64,000 nt of DNA from Sambucus nigra (GCA_949130495.1 OX422207.1:712724456-712788455); one strand, 5' to 3'; shown: positions 31,939-44,040, counted from the first letter of the stretch. Notes: generated by a model from the letters alone, not told the origin. A program made the numbers and translations.

Positions 31939-32730
31939 ATTGTTTTAAACTATAGGGGATGACTTAATAATTCCAGTAGACCTATGGTACGGACTAGGGA
32001 TTTGCCAAAAATGAGAGAATCAAAGCTAAGGACTATGGGCATATTATGAACTTAATAATTCACGAGAATTAGAACGGGTTACAGAGAGCACCAGTGAACC
32101 CAAGACTTATACCAGTAGTATATGTAGGTATTGACTACATAAATTACTTAAGGGATAACTAAGACCCTTGGGTAAGTGAGTGATACTTGGGAACATAAAA
32201 AAGGAATTCTGAGTGCGAATCGTTAGTACGACGGGCATTCGAGAGACATATACTACGTACTGAATATATTTATGGGTTGCGTGTATACCTATACTGTATA
32301 TACTTATCGATTGTGTGTATACCTATGCTGAATATAATTATAGGTTGTATGTATACCTATTATATGTGTGTAGGCATACCTATGCCGTCAGCTATCACGG
32401 GAGGTTTCGCGCAGTGGGTGATCCCACCTTGATGATACCAACGAGGTTTAGATGTGTGCCCCAAAATATAGAACTGAGGGAATCACTATCTGAGTGTATG
32501 ATAGTGTGATCGGTCATTTGGGTACGTTGGGTTTATATGTATCCCAAAGGCTTAGAACTATGTTCACCTCCATTATGTGTGTATTTGATTTATGGTTTGA
32601 GGTAGATTTTCGAATCGGTAGTCCTTGATGTAGCACGTGAGGTATATGGACTCGATAGTAGAGTATGAATGCATTCACGGTTCTCAGTCCGGGAATGCTG
32701 TAAATTGTATATATAGATAGTTTGATCTCT

Positions 32731-32732
<2 letters not shown>

Positions 32733-32794
<62 letters not shown>
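32733..32794. repeat. AT microsatellite
   Basis: About 62 bases of alternating AT, at the same LTR position as the shorter one at 3893-3919. Confidence 0.95.
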
Positions 32795-32798
<4 letters not shown>

Positions 32799-32870
32799 AC
32801 GTGTGATTTGTTCTACATATGTGGGATAGTAGAACATATAGATAATGTGTATCTAAAGTAATTTAAGTAA

Positions 32871-33190
32871 CACTACACCAAAAACAGCAATCTGACACGA
32901 CTTAAAACTGTGTCAGATTAAATCTGGCACGGTTTTGAACTATGCCAGAATCAGGTGTTCCAAAATGGCCAGTTTTTTTGGCACGGTTTAAAAGTGTACC
33001 AGTTTTGACCAAACAGGAACACTTCTAGCATACTTTATAACCGTGCCAGAATTTAATATTTCTGGCACACTTTTGGCACACTTTATAACTGTGTCAGATT
33101 TAGTACATTTTGGTACACTTTTGGCACAGTTCAAAACTGTGCCAAAATTTGATACACTTTTGGCACGATTTTGAATTGTGCCAAATTTTT
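32871..33190. repeat. CACTA left subterminal repeats
   Basis: About a dozen direct and inverted copies of (T)GGCAC(A/G)GTTT and AACTGTGCCA occur in 320 bases. In En/Spm these are transposase-binding sites; here that role is inferred. Confidence 0.85.
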
Positions 33191-33543
33191 GGATCAAAGA
33201 AAAAAAAATTATAAATAATATTACCCCAAAAAAATAAACAACATTTCCACTATTTTTTGTACCTATTTTAGAATAACAAAAATTCAATAATAATATAAAA
33301 CCAGCATGGAAAAAATAGTACACAACAATAGAAATAGCCCACAACAACCCTAATACACATACAATAAGACCACTAAAAATTAATGGCTCAAATTCCATTA
33401 ATATAAAATTCATGTCAATACATATGAAATTCATCTTAATACATGCACAACCATCGAACTTTCAATGAGTTCCAACCTATAAAACAAATAAACAAAAAAG
33501 AGTAATTAATTCTTATCATTTGACAATATTGAAGGCCAACAAC

Positions 33544-33733
33544 CTATACGATCCTTTCGAAGAGATTCTTTCTTGCCAACATCTTGTTTGTAGAAACTCC
33601 ATTGCTTTCGTCGATGAACTGATCATAGTCGGTCAAAGCAACACAGTAAATGATAAGGTCAACGTCTTCGAACATTTCTAACCACTTGCAATAATCTCCA
33701 AGGCTACTTGAGTGAACTCTAATGAGTTGGTAC
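33544..33733 (-). pseudogene. XLG: Captured exon of an extra-large G protein (XLG)
   Basis: On the minus strand an acceptor GCATCTGTAG at 33734 is followed by a 63-codon frame: YQLIRVHSSSLGDYCKWLEM, FEDVDLIIYCVALTDYDQF, then NKMLARKNLFERIV. This is the G-alpha-like domain of plant XLG proteins (family pattern YQLIRVHAKGL..CKWLEMFEDV...FCVALSDYDQ). The intron acceptor has been kept, so genomic DNA was captured, not an mRNA copy. The 3' side ends near GTATAG at 33546 and runs into unrelated sequence. The remaining XLG exons are absent. It could be transcribed from the element, but not as a working G protein. Confidence 0.85.
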
Positions 33734-36383
33734 CTACAGATGCAAAGCAAGAACTGGTATTAGCACTAAAATTGTGTGTATAGTCACAATGACTTGAGTT
33801 TGAAAAAGACTAAAATATGCATAAAATGTTGGTGAAATAAAGAAAGTAGCAGGTAGACATTTTACATAACTAATTCCAAAGTTTCATGTTGAGATTGATG
33901 TGAATTACATACCATTTGTAAACAGTTTACAAAATTTGGGCAGAGTTCCCTTTGTTTATAGGACTATCCACCCTATTTAACAATTAAAAACTACTCAAAC
34001 CACAACAATAGTAATATTATTTACTGAACCTCATATAAATAATTAGCGTGTATATATGCAACAATCATGCCCATTAGTCAACGGCATACATTACGCTGAG
34101 CAGATGATTTCTCAGTAGACACACATTAGTGTCCATTATTCACACGCCTAGATGATTTCTCGGATAACTTTTGAAGAAAGTCCAAAAAATTTTGACATAA
34201 GTAAAGTCGAATAAAATTTAATAAGGTGAAATAATCCGTAAACATATATAGAAATCAGGAGCATAAAACTTTGACTTGATATGCGCGTATGAATCTAGAG
34301 GCTACATCATAAGGATCTCATAAACATCTTACAGTAACTAGTAGCCCGTTGCATCTCATAACTTTCTCTAAAATATTGGACATAGGGTGATCTGAAAAAA
34401 TAAAAACAAACATCGATTAATGATAAAAAATGCACAACATCCACCAGCAAAATAATGTAAATAACTTCAACAGTTAATTTATTTGATCGAAGATAATTAA
34501 ATGCACAATTACCTTGAATGAAAAAAGCTCCCCATCTTATGGTGGACTGGCGTAATAGGATCCCAAATGCGACGTGACCTAAAGAAGAGACAATTTCATG
34601 GGTAAAATATATTAAACCGCAGTTTATAAACCATATTCTACTATTCGAAAAGCCCCATAATTAGTATAAAAACTGTAAAAAAAATTATCTGAAGAATATA
34701 GAGGTGAGGTGAACAAAACTGATTAAGAAGAATAAAAATCCAAAGTGATCGGTATATATATAGCAGCAATGCTATTATATATGTATATATATAGCAGCAC
34801 TGCTTCTATATATGATTGGCACTGCTGCTAAACATGTCTACTAAAAAAAATACTCTACCTAAAAATTTCTTTTCAGTGGTGGAAAAGTTCATTTGTGTAC
34901 TATACAAAGTAGCGCTAACATAGTATATGACATGGGGTTTCTAATCCTTCATTTCCCCAACACTACCCATTGCGCCTTGCATAGTCTATCTCATCGCACA
35001 TGAGCTCAAATAATAAGTTCCAATCTAGATGTTATCGGTATATTAGCCTTTTGCATATTGCACATGTGCACTATCCAAAGTACGATTAGCTGGATGAATG
35101 TGCTAACAATGCTACCTGCATTGATTCCCATCGAAAAAATCATCATGAAACTGTCGAGAACCCCCAAATACCCTGCTCGTACCCCATACCAACCCATACC
35201 CCTGGATGACCTGCCAGAGCCCTGTGACTAGGTACGAAGCCCAGTTGTCGGTTAGATGCTAGTTCCTGAGATGGTCTTGTGGCACCAACAATGTGGTTAT
35301 TGTTTCTTTGCCATCCACTGGTCTTACGCTTCAAGTAAAGGACCTTATTGAGTCACCATGATGGTTATGGCATTGGCCTTCGTCCCGCTCTTGTTGTTCT
35401 CAGAAATTCTTGAATTGGGACTCCATGTCAATCATCTTTTGAGTTGCAAAATTTATATGAAGAAACCATCTTTGTTATGTTTTGATAATCAAATCGCATT
35501 TGGTCTACCCTTTGTACAGTTCTTACAAAATCTAATAAAAGCAGTCAAATTCCAGCAGCTAGCTAAAAATAGTGTCTAATACAATATCATGAATTCAAAT
35601 ATTATTAAAAGTCAAACTTCAGGGATATCAAATAATAGAATAAAGACAGAACTAGAAACAATGGGATTATATAATAGTATGTATAGTGTACTGAACAAAA
35701 AATAAAGCAAATGAGGCATAACATGTATAGAACAAGCTGAAGGAACACATAACAACGACGAATTAAAAACAAAAAAGGAAAGTGTATCATATGTACAACA
35801 TCATTAGCTAAATTGGAGCCACAATGACTGAAATGCTTCGAGTAAAATTCTTCTTAGTATAATAAATTATACATAAATAGGAAGAACACCATATCCCCTT
35901 CTAGTAGGGGCGAGTAGGGTATGGGGTTGTAGCGGAGAGAGTAGGTAGCGCAGAGCTGGTTTGGGGCGAGCAAGGGAGGGGAGGGAAGGAGAAGGAGGGG
36001 AGAGGTACCGCCGTGTGTGCCAGCATGTATATATGAGTAGGAAATGATAAATGTAAAATATAAATTTTAACTTTAAGCTCAACCCCAAATTAGAAAATTA
36101 AACTAATCAAGTTTTCATTCATAATTGGCTTTGTAAGAGAACTCGTAACTTGAATCAATCCAAAATTAATGTCTTACTATTGACAGTTAGACAATATCAA
36201 TAACATTAATGCAACATGAAGAAATGAATCATGCATGTACACTTTTTATTCACAAACTCTTTGATCTAAAAGAAAATGAAGAACCTGATATTGGGGTTCA
36301 CAGAGAATAAATACTACAGGTATTACTGGTATTCTTCATGTATATGTATATACAAATTGATTAAAAAGAAAAGTATAGATGAA

Positions 36384-36710
36384 TTATAGAATAATATAAA
36401 ATATGATGAGGGTGGCAAGTGAATGAGTCGTTGTCACGTCCAACTGTTTTTTAGAGTAACCACATTCTAGTAACAACTTTTGTGCCACGAGTGAACGACG
36501 CTTGGACACACTACTAAATTGTTGTTTACCATCCCATACAGTTTCCAAATGACATAAATATGCGAGTTTGATTAGTAAATTTGTGTCTAGGTGGAGAGGC
36601 TCACGGACAAGATTGTAGTGGCCATTTGTAGCTGCGTAGTCTATGGGGGAGGCGTACCACCATTGGTCACCGGTGCTCTCCCAACGTAAGGTGAAATATT
36701 GGGGTGCCAT
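36384..36710 (-). pseudogene. Captured first exon of a plant ankyrin-repeat protein
   Basis: On the minus strand from ATG at 36710: MAPQYFTLRWESTGDQWWYA, SPIDYAATNGHYNLVREPLH, DTNLLIKLAYLCHLETVWDG, SVSKRRSLVAQKLLLECGYS, then an unrelated tail. The opening (LRWESTGDQWWYASPIDWAA) is a landmark of a family of plant ankyrin-repeat membrane proteins; the first ankyrin unit and the RLETVWDDEEQF..VAKCRSQVARKLLLE block are recognisable, with a deletion in the RIRR segment. The 5' flank (to about 36845) is open too and may be captured 5' UTR. The fragment ends in the first exon. It lies in a CACTA transposon together with the XLG exon. Confidence 0.8.
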
Positions 36711-38139
36711 TTTATTTGAGGAAGATGTTGTTATTGAGAGAAAATGGGGAGGGAGAAGATAAAGAGGAGAAAATGATAACTTTTGTTTATTCTTTATACA
36801 TACACTGTTTGGACTTCCAGATGATAACAAAACCAAAAGAGCCACATGTTGATAGATCTTTGGTATGCCACGAAAATTATTATTTAAAATGAAAAGTCTC
36901 TTCCCGCATATTTAATACATTCTTTGTGGTCTGTGATAAGAGAAGGTAACTGTTGAATAAAAAAGATTGAAAATGCGGACAAAAAAATATAACTTATAAC
37001 TTATAATTTTTACAAGAATAGACAAAAGACTTATAACTTATAAACACTATTAAACACTATTATATGTGTATTTATTAAACAAGAATATGCCAATCTATGA
37101 AATTTAGGGAAAAGTCTTCAAGATCCCTCCACGAAGAGAACCTATCATTACGGTACATTTACGATAAACCTGTGATCATGTGTGGAGGAGCGGGAAAATG
37201 GTAAAATCCCATGATCCCGTGTGAAGGAGTCACTACGGTAACATACAAATGATTCTGAGCTGAATGGTTCATAAGGAAGTTACCATTGCTATCAATAAAA
37301 ATGTTTTTTGATCATCGGGTGAACAAAGATAAGCTAGAGCTAATACAAATCGTCTTGGCACCACATTAATTATAACAAATGGCTAAATACCTGATAACAG
37401 AAAATTAAGGGAATTGATAAAATGATAGCAACATATTGTGCATACATTTTACCGGTCATGAACGATTCCATTGAGTTGTAAAAGAACAAGTGAAAAAGTA
37501 TTAGATTATAAGTAATTTTTTGTTTAGTAGTGTTTACAAAATAATGGAATTCTTACAACTAAAATCCTACATCAATCCATAACTCTATTTTATAACAAAA
37601 CAATGGAATCGGAATTCAAAACCCGTATTTCAATTCCAAAGCTTAAGACTAGGCTTACCAAGCAAACCTTTATAGTGTGTATGGAACCTATGTTACATGA
37701 GATAAAAATGGAATTGGAACATTTTTAGTTCAGAATTACAAAAGTTTTCCAATTCCATTTCCATTCATTGGAGTGGAACTCAAATTTTTCCTATTCAAAT
37801 AACAATGTTTCAAACATATTTACATTTTACTTTCACCATCACATATATCAAGTTAGTGTAATTTTTTTTATTATCATGTTCATCGTGTGCAATCAGCATC
37901 ATTGACTGTAATAAATCAAGTTAAAAATCAAAATAACAAAGGCTGAATAAATCGAATACCCTCAATCACTTCCTCGTATTGTCCAAATGCTTTTCTCAGA
38001 CTCATATCATCGGTGCTATATGAGAGATTTGTACAAGAAAATATAAAGTAAAATATCATACTACAGGAAAAGAGAGAGAAGAATTCACGCACCTCCAATG
38101 AAGATCTTAACGAGAAGACATGCATCTTATTGCCTGGTG

Positions 38140-38630
38140 AAGTTAATGAAAATGATCATACTTCTTGCCTTTGTATTTATGTGTGTGAGAATCATTGGGA
38201 ACCTCAAAAGTTGGTGGGGCTTCATCACTGCCTACACAATTAGGTTCACTAGGATCCGCTTCACCCGTAAACATCTCACAGGAATCATTCACAAGATCAT
38301 TCAAAATTGGAATATTGTGCACATCAGTGTGTTCTATCGGTGTCACAAACTAAGATGGTAGTTGGACTTGACCAACAACTAATGTCTCACCATGAAAATT
38401 CCATAAGGTATAGTTCATGTCCATACCATATGTCATTAAATGAACGGATATATCATCTATAACAACATGTCCTTTCCCATTTCAACAACGTCTACAGGGA
38501 CATGAATGTTTAGCATTCGAACTATTATTACACACATAATGTAGAAACTCTAACACCCCATCTCTATACGTATCGGTCTCTATATTTTTCTCCTTTATCC
38601 ACTTATTTTTCTCCTAATAAGTTTAAAGAA
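38140..38630 (-). pseudogene. CACTA transposase N-terminus (Transpos_assoc-type zinc domain), broken
   Basis: On the minus strand from about 38625: NKWIKEKNIETDTYRDGVLE, FLHYVCNNSS, KHSCPCRRC, an in-frame TGA, then GHVVIDDISVHLMTYGM, NYTLWNFHGE, a TAG, and VTPIEHTDVHNIPILNDLVN. The order GV..FL..A, CPC..C, HL...G, Y..W..HGE is the N-terminal domain of plant TNP2/TNPD CACTA transposases. The catalytic region that should follow at lower coordinates was not found; the captured ankyrin fragment and other DNA are there instead. Two stops lie in the domain. It identifies the element as CACTA independently of its ends. Confidence 0.85.
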
Positions 38631-39998
38631 CACATATTATAATATAAACGCTTACTGTAGATGTATTTAAGTTTTATTCAAGTGTAAATATGTATATATT
38701 TTAGCTCTTATATTTCCTCTATCTCCTCTACAGGGTAAGGGTCCTATCCCATTCGAAAATGCATATTTTGTGTTATTCATAATGTCTCATGCCATGTCCT
38801 ACTCTGGAAAATTTCGCCATCATCTCCCTACATTTATTCAAGTACACAACTTAAATTTGGAGTGTTCATGTGTTACTTAAGTTTTTCAACCAAGAAAACA
38901 TGAAACACTACATCAATCTAGTATGCACCCAAAGAACATACAGATATACCATCAAATTTTTCAAAATAGTACATGCATAAACATTATGTACAATACAAAC
39001 TTTTGCATTTCCAAACTGTCCAAAAATGGGAAAATTCAAGAGTTCTCATCACAGTCGTAGTGAGACCACTTGAACGTGTCTAGGGTTTTTCGACATGTGT
39101 AACATTATTATTGAATGTTTACCATTAATGTCTACTTACTATTTAAATATATTTTTTTACTTTTTCTTAAATTTTCAGCACAAAATCTCGTTTATCCATA
39201 ATTAGTGGGGAATTTGTTTTTTACATTATTATTGAATGTTTAACAGTTAGATTTTCTTAAAACTCCATAACCTATAAGAATCATAACAAATATGCATTTT
39301 AAATAGAAGGGTAAGAACATAAAAACATAGATTACCACTAAAAGATCTCAAGCTCCGTCTAAAAATCAATGATTTTTTTTTCATTACCAGCATTCAATTT
39401 GTACCAAAAACTCACACATTAAAAAACACAATAAATATTTAAAAATGTATATACAAAGCCCTAAGAATGCAAAACACGAATCAAATCACGAATTGCATAA
39501 ACTCTAGGATCAAATCTAATACCTTTCCAATAATACTTTGAACCCTAACTTTGGCCCATTGTGAATACCTTTGCAAGGAAAATCAATCTTTATCCACATG
39601 AAAAAAGAGGCATCTCTTAACATACACTGATAACAATTAACAGGGTGTAAAATTTATCTAACACTATTAAAATGTGTTATGTATGTGTAGTTATCTTTCC
39701 ACCTTTTTTAGTTTGACTTCCTTACCATTGAACTAAATGGCACTGAAATATTAATGTGCTAATTATCGGAATAAATAAAGCCTATAAAATAAGAAAAACA
39801 TTAATCCTCTCTTGGGTTTGATCTAAAATGGCCCAAAAATCTGGTAATATGGTAGGTTACATAGAATAAATTTGTGTTCCCATGTTAGCTGATAGCTTGA
39901 GCTTGACTTGTTAGGTTTAGAAAAATACAAATGCTTTTAAAAATGACCTGATTGGAGATCTGAGCGGAGAGGGAGATAGCTGAGAGAAAGGACTGCGC

Positions 39999-40024
39999 TA
40001 ATCGGAGAGAGAGAGAGAGTTGGC

Positions 40025-40068
<44 letters not shown>
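39999..40068. repeat. GA microsatellite
   Basis: GA-rich repeats broken once by TTGGCG, near the right end of the CACTA element. Confidence 0.9.
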
Positions 40069-40070
<2 letters not shown>

Positions 40071-40164
40071 CCGAGAGAGGGAATGGGATGTGAAGGTGAG
40101 CGGGAATGAGATGTGAAGGTGAGAAAGTTTCTTTAATGATTTTTTTGAAGGTCTTTTATATTTT

Positions 40165-40328
40165 AGTAAGTGTACTCAATTTTGGCACACTTTAAAACAG
40201 TACCAAATTTTGGCACTGTTTTAAAGTGTGCCAGATTATCATTAAATCGTGCCAAAATTTGGCACAGTTTTAAACTGTGCCAGATTTTTAATATCAGGGT
40301 GAGCCAAATTACTGTTTTTGGTGTTGTG
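40165..40328. repeat. CACTA right subterminal repeats and terminus
   Basis: TTTGGCAC and GTGCCA motifs occur about six times in alternating orientation before the terminal CTGTTTTTGGTGTTGTG. They mirror the left end. Confidence 0.85.
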
Positions 40329-40896
40329 TAAGAGAAACTTAATTAATGCTTCAAACATAATATTCGCCAAATATCGATTAATATTTTATGGTAGCGTATT
40401 GTATGGGTGAGCTAAGCATATTAGTGGGTAATAGATGCCTTGGGACTAGTTGGGCTGGGTAACATAACTAGGTGGGTAAAATAAGAGTCATTAGGTGTGC
40501 ACTATAGTTGAGAGGTGAGGAACTCAAGCGAGTGCACGCAAAAATATCATGTGTATAATAACTGATCTTATTGCATTTGAAATACTTGATAAATAGTTTT
40601 CAAAGGTTTTGGGCTCTGATGCCATATCAAATCCATTTTCAAAACTTTTAGGTTTCCAGCCGTAGGGATGCTAGATATGATGATTCATTCCAGGGATGCG
40701 TAGCTGTAGAACTTATGGAGGCATGCAGGACTTGAGTAGATGCTTTAGTTATTTCATTCCTAGTTTATGATTCATTTTCAGTTATTTCAGTTAGGCTTGT
40801 TGCCCGTTCATTTTAGACCTTTATTTGGATTTCTTTATTTAAATATCAGACTTTGTATCTAGATGCATTTCATTTAAGTTATACTTATGATTTGGA

Positions 40897-41435
40897 TGTT
40901 GGTGTTGATACCAAAATTCACCACCTTACGTGGACCAATTACAAGCCAACACGTGTCATCCAATGTGGCACAAGTCCAAGTCAGCATGATATAAATCCCC
41001 GAACAACGAGGCAACCCAACCAACAGAGAAGCCGAACCAACAAAGAAGATAGACCAACATGGGAGTCCGACCAACAGGGGATACCAACCAACTGGGAAGA
41101 TCGACCAACAATCGAAAGTACAACCAGTATTGCCAATGAAGCGCCAACAGTCTTATGTTTCATTCTCATTATGTATTGATGTAAATGCCTAGCAAATAAA
41201 GGCATTCCATCCTTTCACATGACGACTCTTAAAACTCATCTTGGACTATAAATACATTGTAATACCCTCATTGTAGGGGGACCGAAAAGAAAATTAAGGC
41301 AATCAAGCAATACATAACAATGGACGTAGGCTTTTCCATTGAGCCGAACCACTTTAAAAATATCCTTGTCTTTTTAGTTTTACTTATTTATCTATGATCA
41401 ATTAATTAGGCAAAGTCTAGTTTTTTGCATCAACA
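40897..41435 (+). repeat. 5' LTR of Tat-clade Ty3 element B (539 bp)
   Basis: It starts TGTTGGTGTTGATACC and ends TTTTTGCATCAACA, short inverted ends with TG/CA borders, followed two bases later by a primer binding site. At 40995-41115 the word ACCAAC recurs about eight times at irregular 12-20 base steps. The left flank TTGGA is the presumptive target duplication. A matching 3' LTR was not found in the window. Confidence 0.82.
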
Positions 41436-41437
41436 GA

Positions 41438-41454
41438 TTGGCGCCGTCTGTGGG
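41438..41454 (+). other. Primer binding site of element B
   Basis: TGGCGCCGTCTGTGGGA follows the LTR after a two-base spacer. TGGCGCC pairs with a tRNA 3' end and is the form usual in plant Tat/Athila elements. Confidence 0.85.
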
Positions 41455-41490
41455 AAAGTTTAGCTAAAAGTTTTCACTAATTCATCATAC

Positions 41491-43180
41491 ATGGATGATA
41501 TCACTGAAACAAGTACCAGAAATGAGGGAGTTCCACCTAATCCCTCTGCCCCTCCAAATAACAACGATTTAACTGGAATTTTGGCTAGCCTAGCCAAAGG
41601 TCAAGAGGCTATGCAGGATACGATAAGACAATTGGCCCAAACTCTTAAAGCTGGAGTTCCTGGACAGTCCAATCAAAGGAGTATGCCACCGCCGCCGATA
41701 AGGAGTGTTGTGCATAGCTATTCCAAAACTTCAAAGGATCCTTCGTATCGTCCTGGAGAAACTTCTTCTATCAGGATTCCCAATTCCTCTGATGGATAAT
41801 CCCTCATTACAGAAAGATTAAGTGCGTTAGAAAGGCTAAGTAGGGCCTCTCCTTTAGATCGTTTGGGACCCAGGGGAAATGCCCTTCGAGTTGTATCGGT
41901 AAATACTCGACGACCAAGTGATTTGAGGGAAGGTTAGGCCCAATCCAGATCGAATGCCCGACGAACTGCTCAGTCCAATCAAATAGAATGGTCGCAAGAG
42001 GAAAGCTCAACATAGTTAGTTGGTCAGAATAAAAGAGCTACCACCAACAGATAACATTTGGAAGATCGATTGGGAGAAATGGCTAAGACCAAGAATCCTC
42101 TCTAGAGAAGTTTTGTTAAGGGGTCTCCCTTTGTGCAGACCATTGTATATTTCCCTACACCGACCAAGTTTAATTCTCTAGTGGTCACTCCCAAGTATGA
42201 TGGGAAGACTGATCCAATTCTTCATATAGAATAATACTAAGCAGCGGCTAATATCTATGTTGTCCCTGATGAGATGAGGTGTAATGCATTCTCAAGAACA
42301 ATCACTGGATCTGCTCAAATTTGGTATAATAGTCTTCATCGGGGGCAGATTTCTAGCTTTTAATAACTCGTCGAGCTATTCATTGGTAATTTGTGCTTTG
42401 GAGCAAAACCAGTGAAGCGAGTAGCTCATTTTCTTAGTGTGAGACAGAAGGTGAAAGAAAGTACCAGGGATTACATCACTCATTTCAGCAACGAGAAATT
42501 AGAGGTTATTGATTACGAGGAGAAGACTGCAATCACCGCCCTCATGAGTGGTTTGCTCCGCGACAAACTATATTATACTTTATAAAAAGATCCCCCCAAA
42601 GACGATGACATAATTAATGGCCAAAGTAGCGAAGATTATGAACGCCGAGGAAGCTATGACTGCTAAAAAGAATTCAGATGCAAAGGCGGAAGCAAATTCT
42701 GAGGGGAAGTCGGATAAGAAGGAGCATAAGAATCACAATGAGTGCAAGAATTTAACAGTAAAGAAAAGCCTAGATCGGCTCAGAAAATTTATAAATTACA
42801 CTCCCTTAACGATGGATATATATTATGTTTTGGAATAAATCAAGCACAACAATGATTTGATAGTTGGCCTGAAAAGTTAAGGTCACCTACTGATAATAGG
42901 CATAAGTCCCAAGTATTACGAATTTCACAAAGACCATGGTCATATGACCAACCGGTGTATTGTTCTCCAGAATGAGATAGAGGCGCTCATACGAAGAGGA
43001 AAATTAGATAGATTTATTGATTGACAGGCTGGTGGAAGAGCTAGCAGTAGAGGTCGACAGAGATCTAAATCACTAGTTAAGCCTAGAGAAGATAAGAAGA
43101 GGAACCATGACGATGATCCAGAAGACGATCCTGATCTCCCCAAGAATCCTAGTCAACCTGAATCCAAGGTATTCACACTC
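41491..43180 (+). pseudogene. Tat element B gag
   Basis: From ATG 41491 one frame runs to about 42600 with ten in-frame stops (TAA 41797, TAG 41935, TAG 42013, TAA 42052, TAG 42103, TAA 42232, TAA 42238, TAA 42361, TAA 42364, TAA 42583), none of them TGA, and no frameshift. The capsid-like part is clear: TPKYDGKTDP, GSAQIWYNSL, FIGNLCFGAKPVKRVAHFLS, then ESTRDYITHF. After one frame change near 42605 it continues (AKVAKIMNAEEAM; zinc-knuckle-like FHKDHGHMTNRC at about 42925-42960, first Cys replaced by Tyr) to the basic RGRQRSKS segment. Confidence 0.82.
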
Positions 43181-44040
43181 AGTTTTGGATATTTTGATTG
43201 CCATATGATTACAGGTGGGGATGCAGGAGGAGGAGACCATTTAACTGAAAGTAAGGCTTACCTCAATGAGGCTCAAGTTTGTTCCTATATCCATCGAATC
43301 AACCTCGTCGAGGAAGACTAACCAAGAAAAGTCAACAAGGATAACCTCGTAATTGGATTTTCCAATCCTTTAATAATGAGAGTCAGGATGAAAGATGTAG
43401 TGGTAGCAAGAACATTAGTGGATAACGACAGTTCGGAGGACATTATGTTTTATCCCTATTTTTATTGTTTGGATTTAAAACTCAGCTAACGGGAGACTTA
43501 CCACAGGCCTCTCATTGGATTCTCTGGTGAGAATGTATTTCCATTGAGAACAATCAAGCTAGATGTGTTGATTGGGACACGAACGACTAACAGGACAGAG
43601 AAAGGGAGATTCTTTGTAATGGACAAAAATATTTATTCTTCTTACAACATGGTCATGGGAAGAGTAGGTCTGAAGAAATTTAAAGTTGTACCTTCTATTG
43701 TCCATCAATGTTTGAAGTTCCCAACCAACTCTGGAGTTAGAATAGTAAAAGGAGATCAAAAAGTAGCTCGGGAATGCTACTACTCATCTGCCGAGGAGGA
43801 AGATATGGTAGAAGTGAAGAGGAAAACAACCACTTATCAAGTGGACATGTCTGATCCAAACAGAGAATCTGAGGTTGAAACCTTATATCTAAGAGATGAA
43901 TCAGAGCTCGTAAAAGGTCAAGTGACGGAAGAAACAGAAAGCATTATTTTGGACGATGATAAACCAGAGCAAACGACTCAAATAAGAGCGTCATTGGATC
44001 TAGTTCTTAAACAGGAGTTGGTTGCCTTTTTGAGATAAAG
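43180..44040 (+). pseudogene. Tat element B protease region
   Basis: VVARTLVDNDSSEDIMFYP (about 43400-43460) is the aspartic protease site (family LVDNGSSADI; Gly is now Asp). After a frame change the strand is RTIKLDVLIG...NMVMGRVGLKKFK and VKGDQKVARECYYSS, the usual end of the protease and its linker. A 164-codon frame (43544-44038) is intact here. A stop, TAA at 44036, stands where RQRKNVFAW would be expected. Confidence 0.8.

Larger units (their letters stand above)
32871..40328. mobile_element. CACTA (En/Spm) transposon, 7458 bp, gene-capturing
   Basis: The ends are CACTACACCAAAAACAG and CTGTTTTTGGTGTTGTG, inverted copies with one mismatch, flanked on both sides by the 3-bp duplication TAA (32868-32870 and 40329-40331), as CACTA elements make. 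Both ends carry subterminal repeats of a TGGCACAGTTTTAAACTGTGCCA kind (listed separately). Inside, on the minus strand, are a broken transposase N-terminus and fragments of two host genes. No complete transposase (TNPD or TNPA) is seen, so it is non-autonomous. It sits inside the LTR that starts at 30759. Other stretches (34330-34390, 34530-34580, 35006-35334) have splice-like borders or open frames and could be more captured exons, but I cannot name them. Confidence 0.9.
30759..40896 (+). repeat. Second chromovirus-type LTR, split by a CACTA element and truncated
   Basis: It starts TGTAACATCCCGTATTTTTG, close to the first LTR (TGTAATACCCCGTATTTTTA). The parts 30759-32870 and 40329-40896 (2680 bp together) keep the same order of landmarks as LTR 1871-4916: CGTAAC(A/T)GCAA before a palindrome cluster, a TA microsatellite about 2 kb in, then GAGAGGTGAG, GCTCTGA and a CAG-rich block. 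It lacks the last few hundred bases, because the Tat element LTR starts at 40897. Base identity to the first LTR is low, so it is a different family of the same clade. Confidence 0.75.

Noticed and set aside
32514..32837. 107-codon minus-strand frame
   Set aside because: The core is an AT microsatellite read as alternating Tyr-Ile; it is in an LTR.
32988..33434. 148-codon minus-strand frame with hydrophobic stretches
   Set aside because: Its C-terminal third is the CACTA subterminal repeat (repeats of CAKSVP) and the rest has no recognisable domain, so it is most likely chance.
43544..44038. 164-codon frame as an independent host gene
   Set aside because: It carries Tat protease and linker landmarks (LKKFKVVPS, GDQKVARECY) and lies in line with gag and RT.
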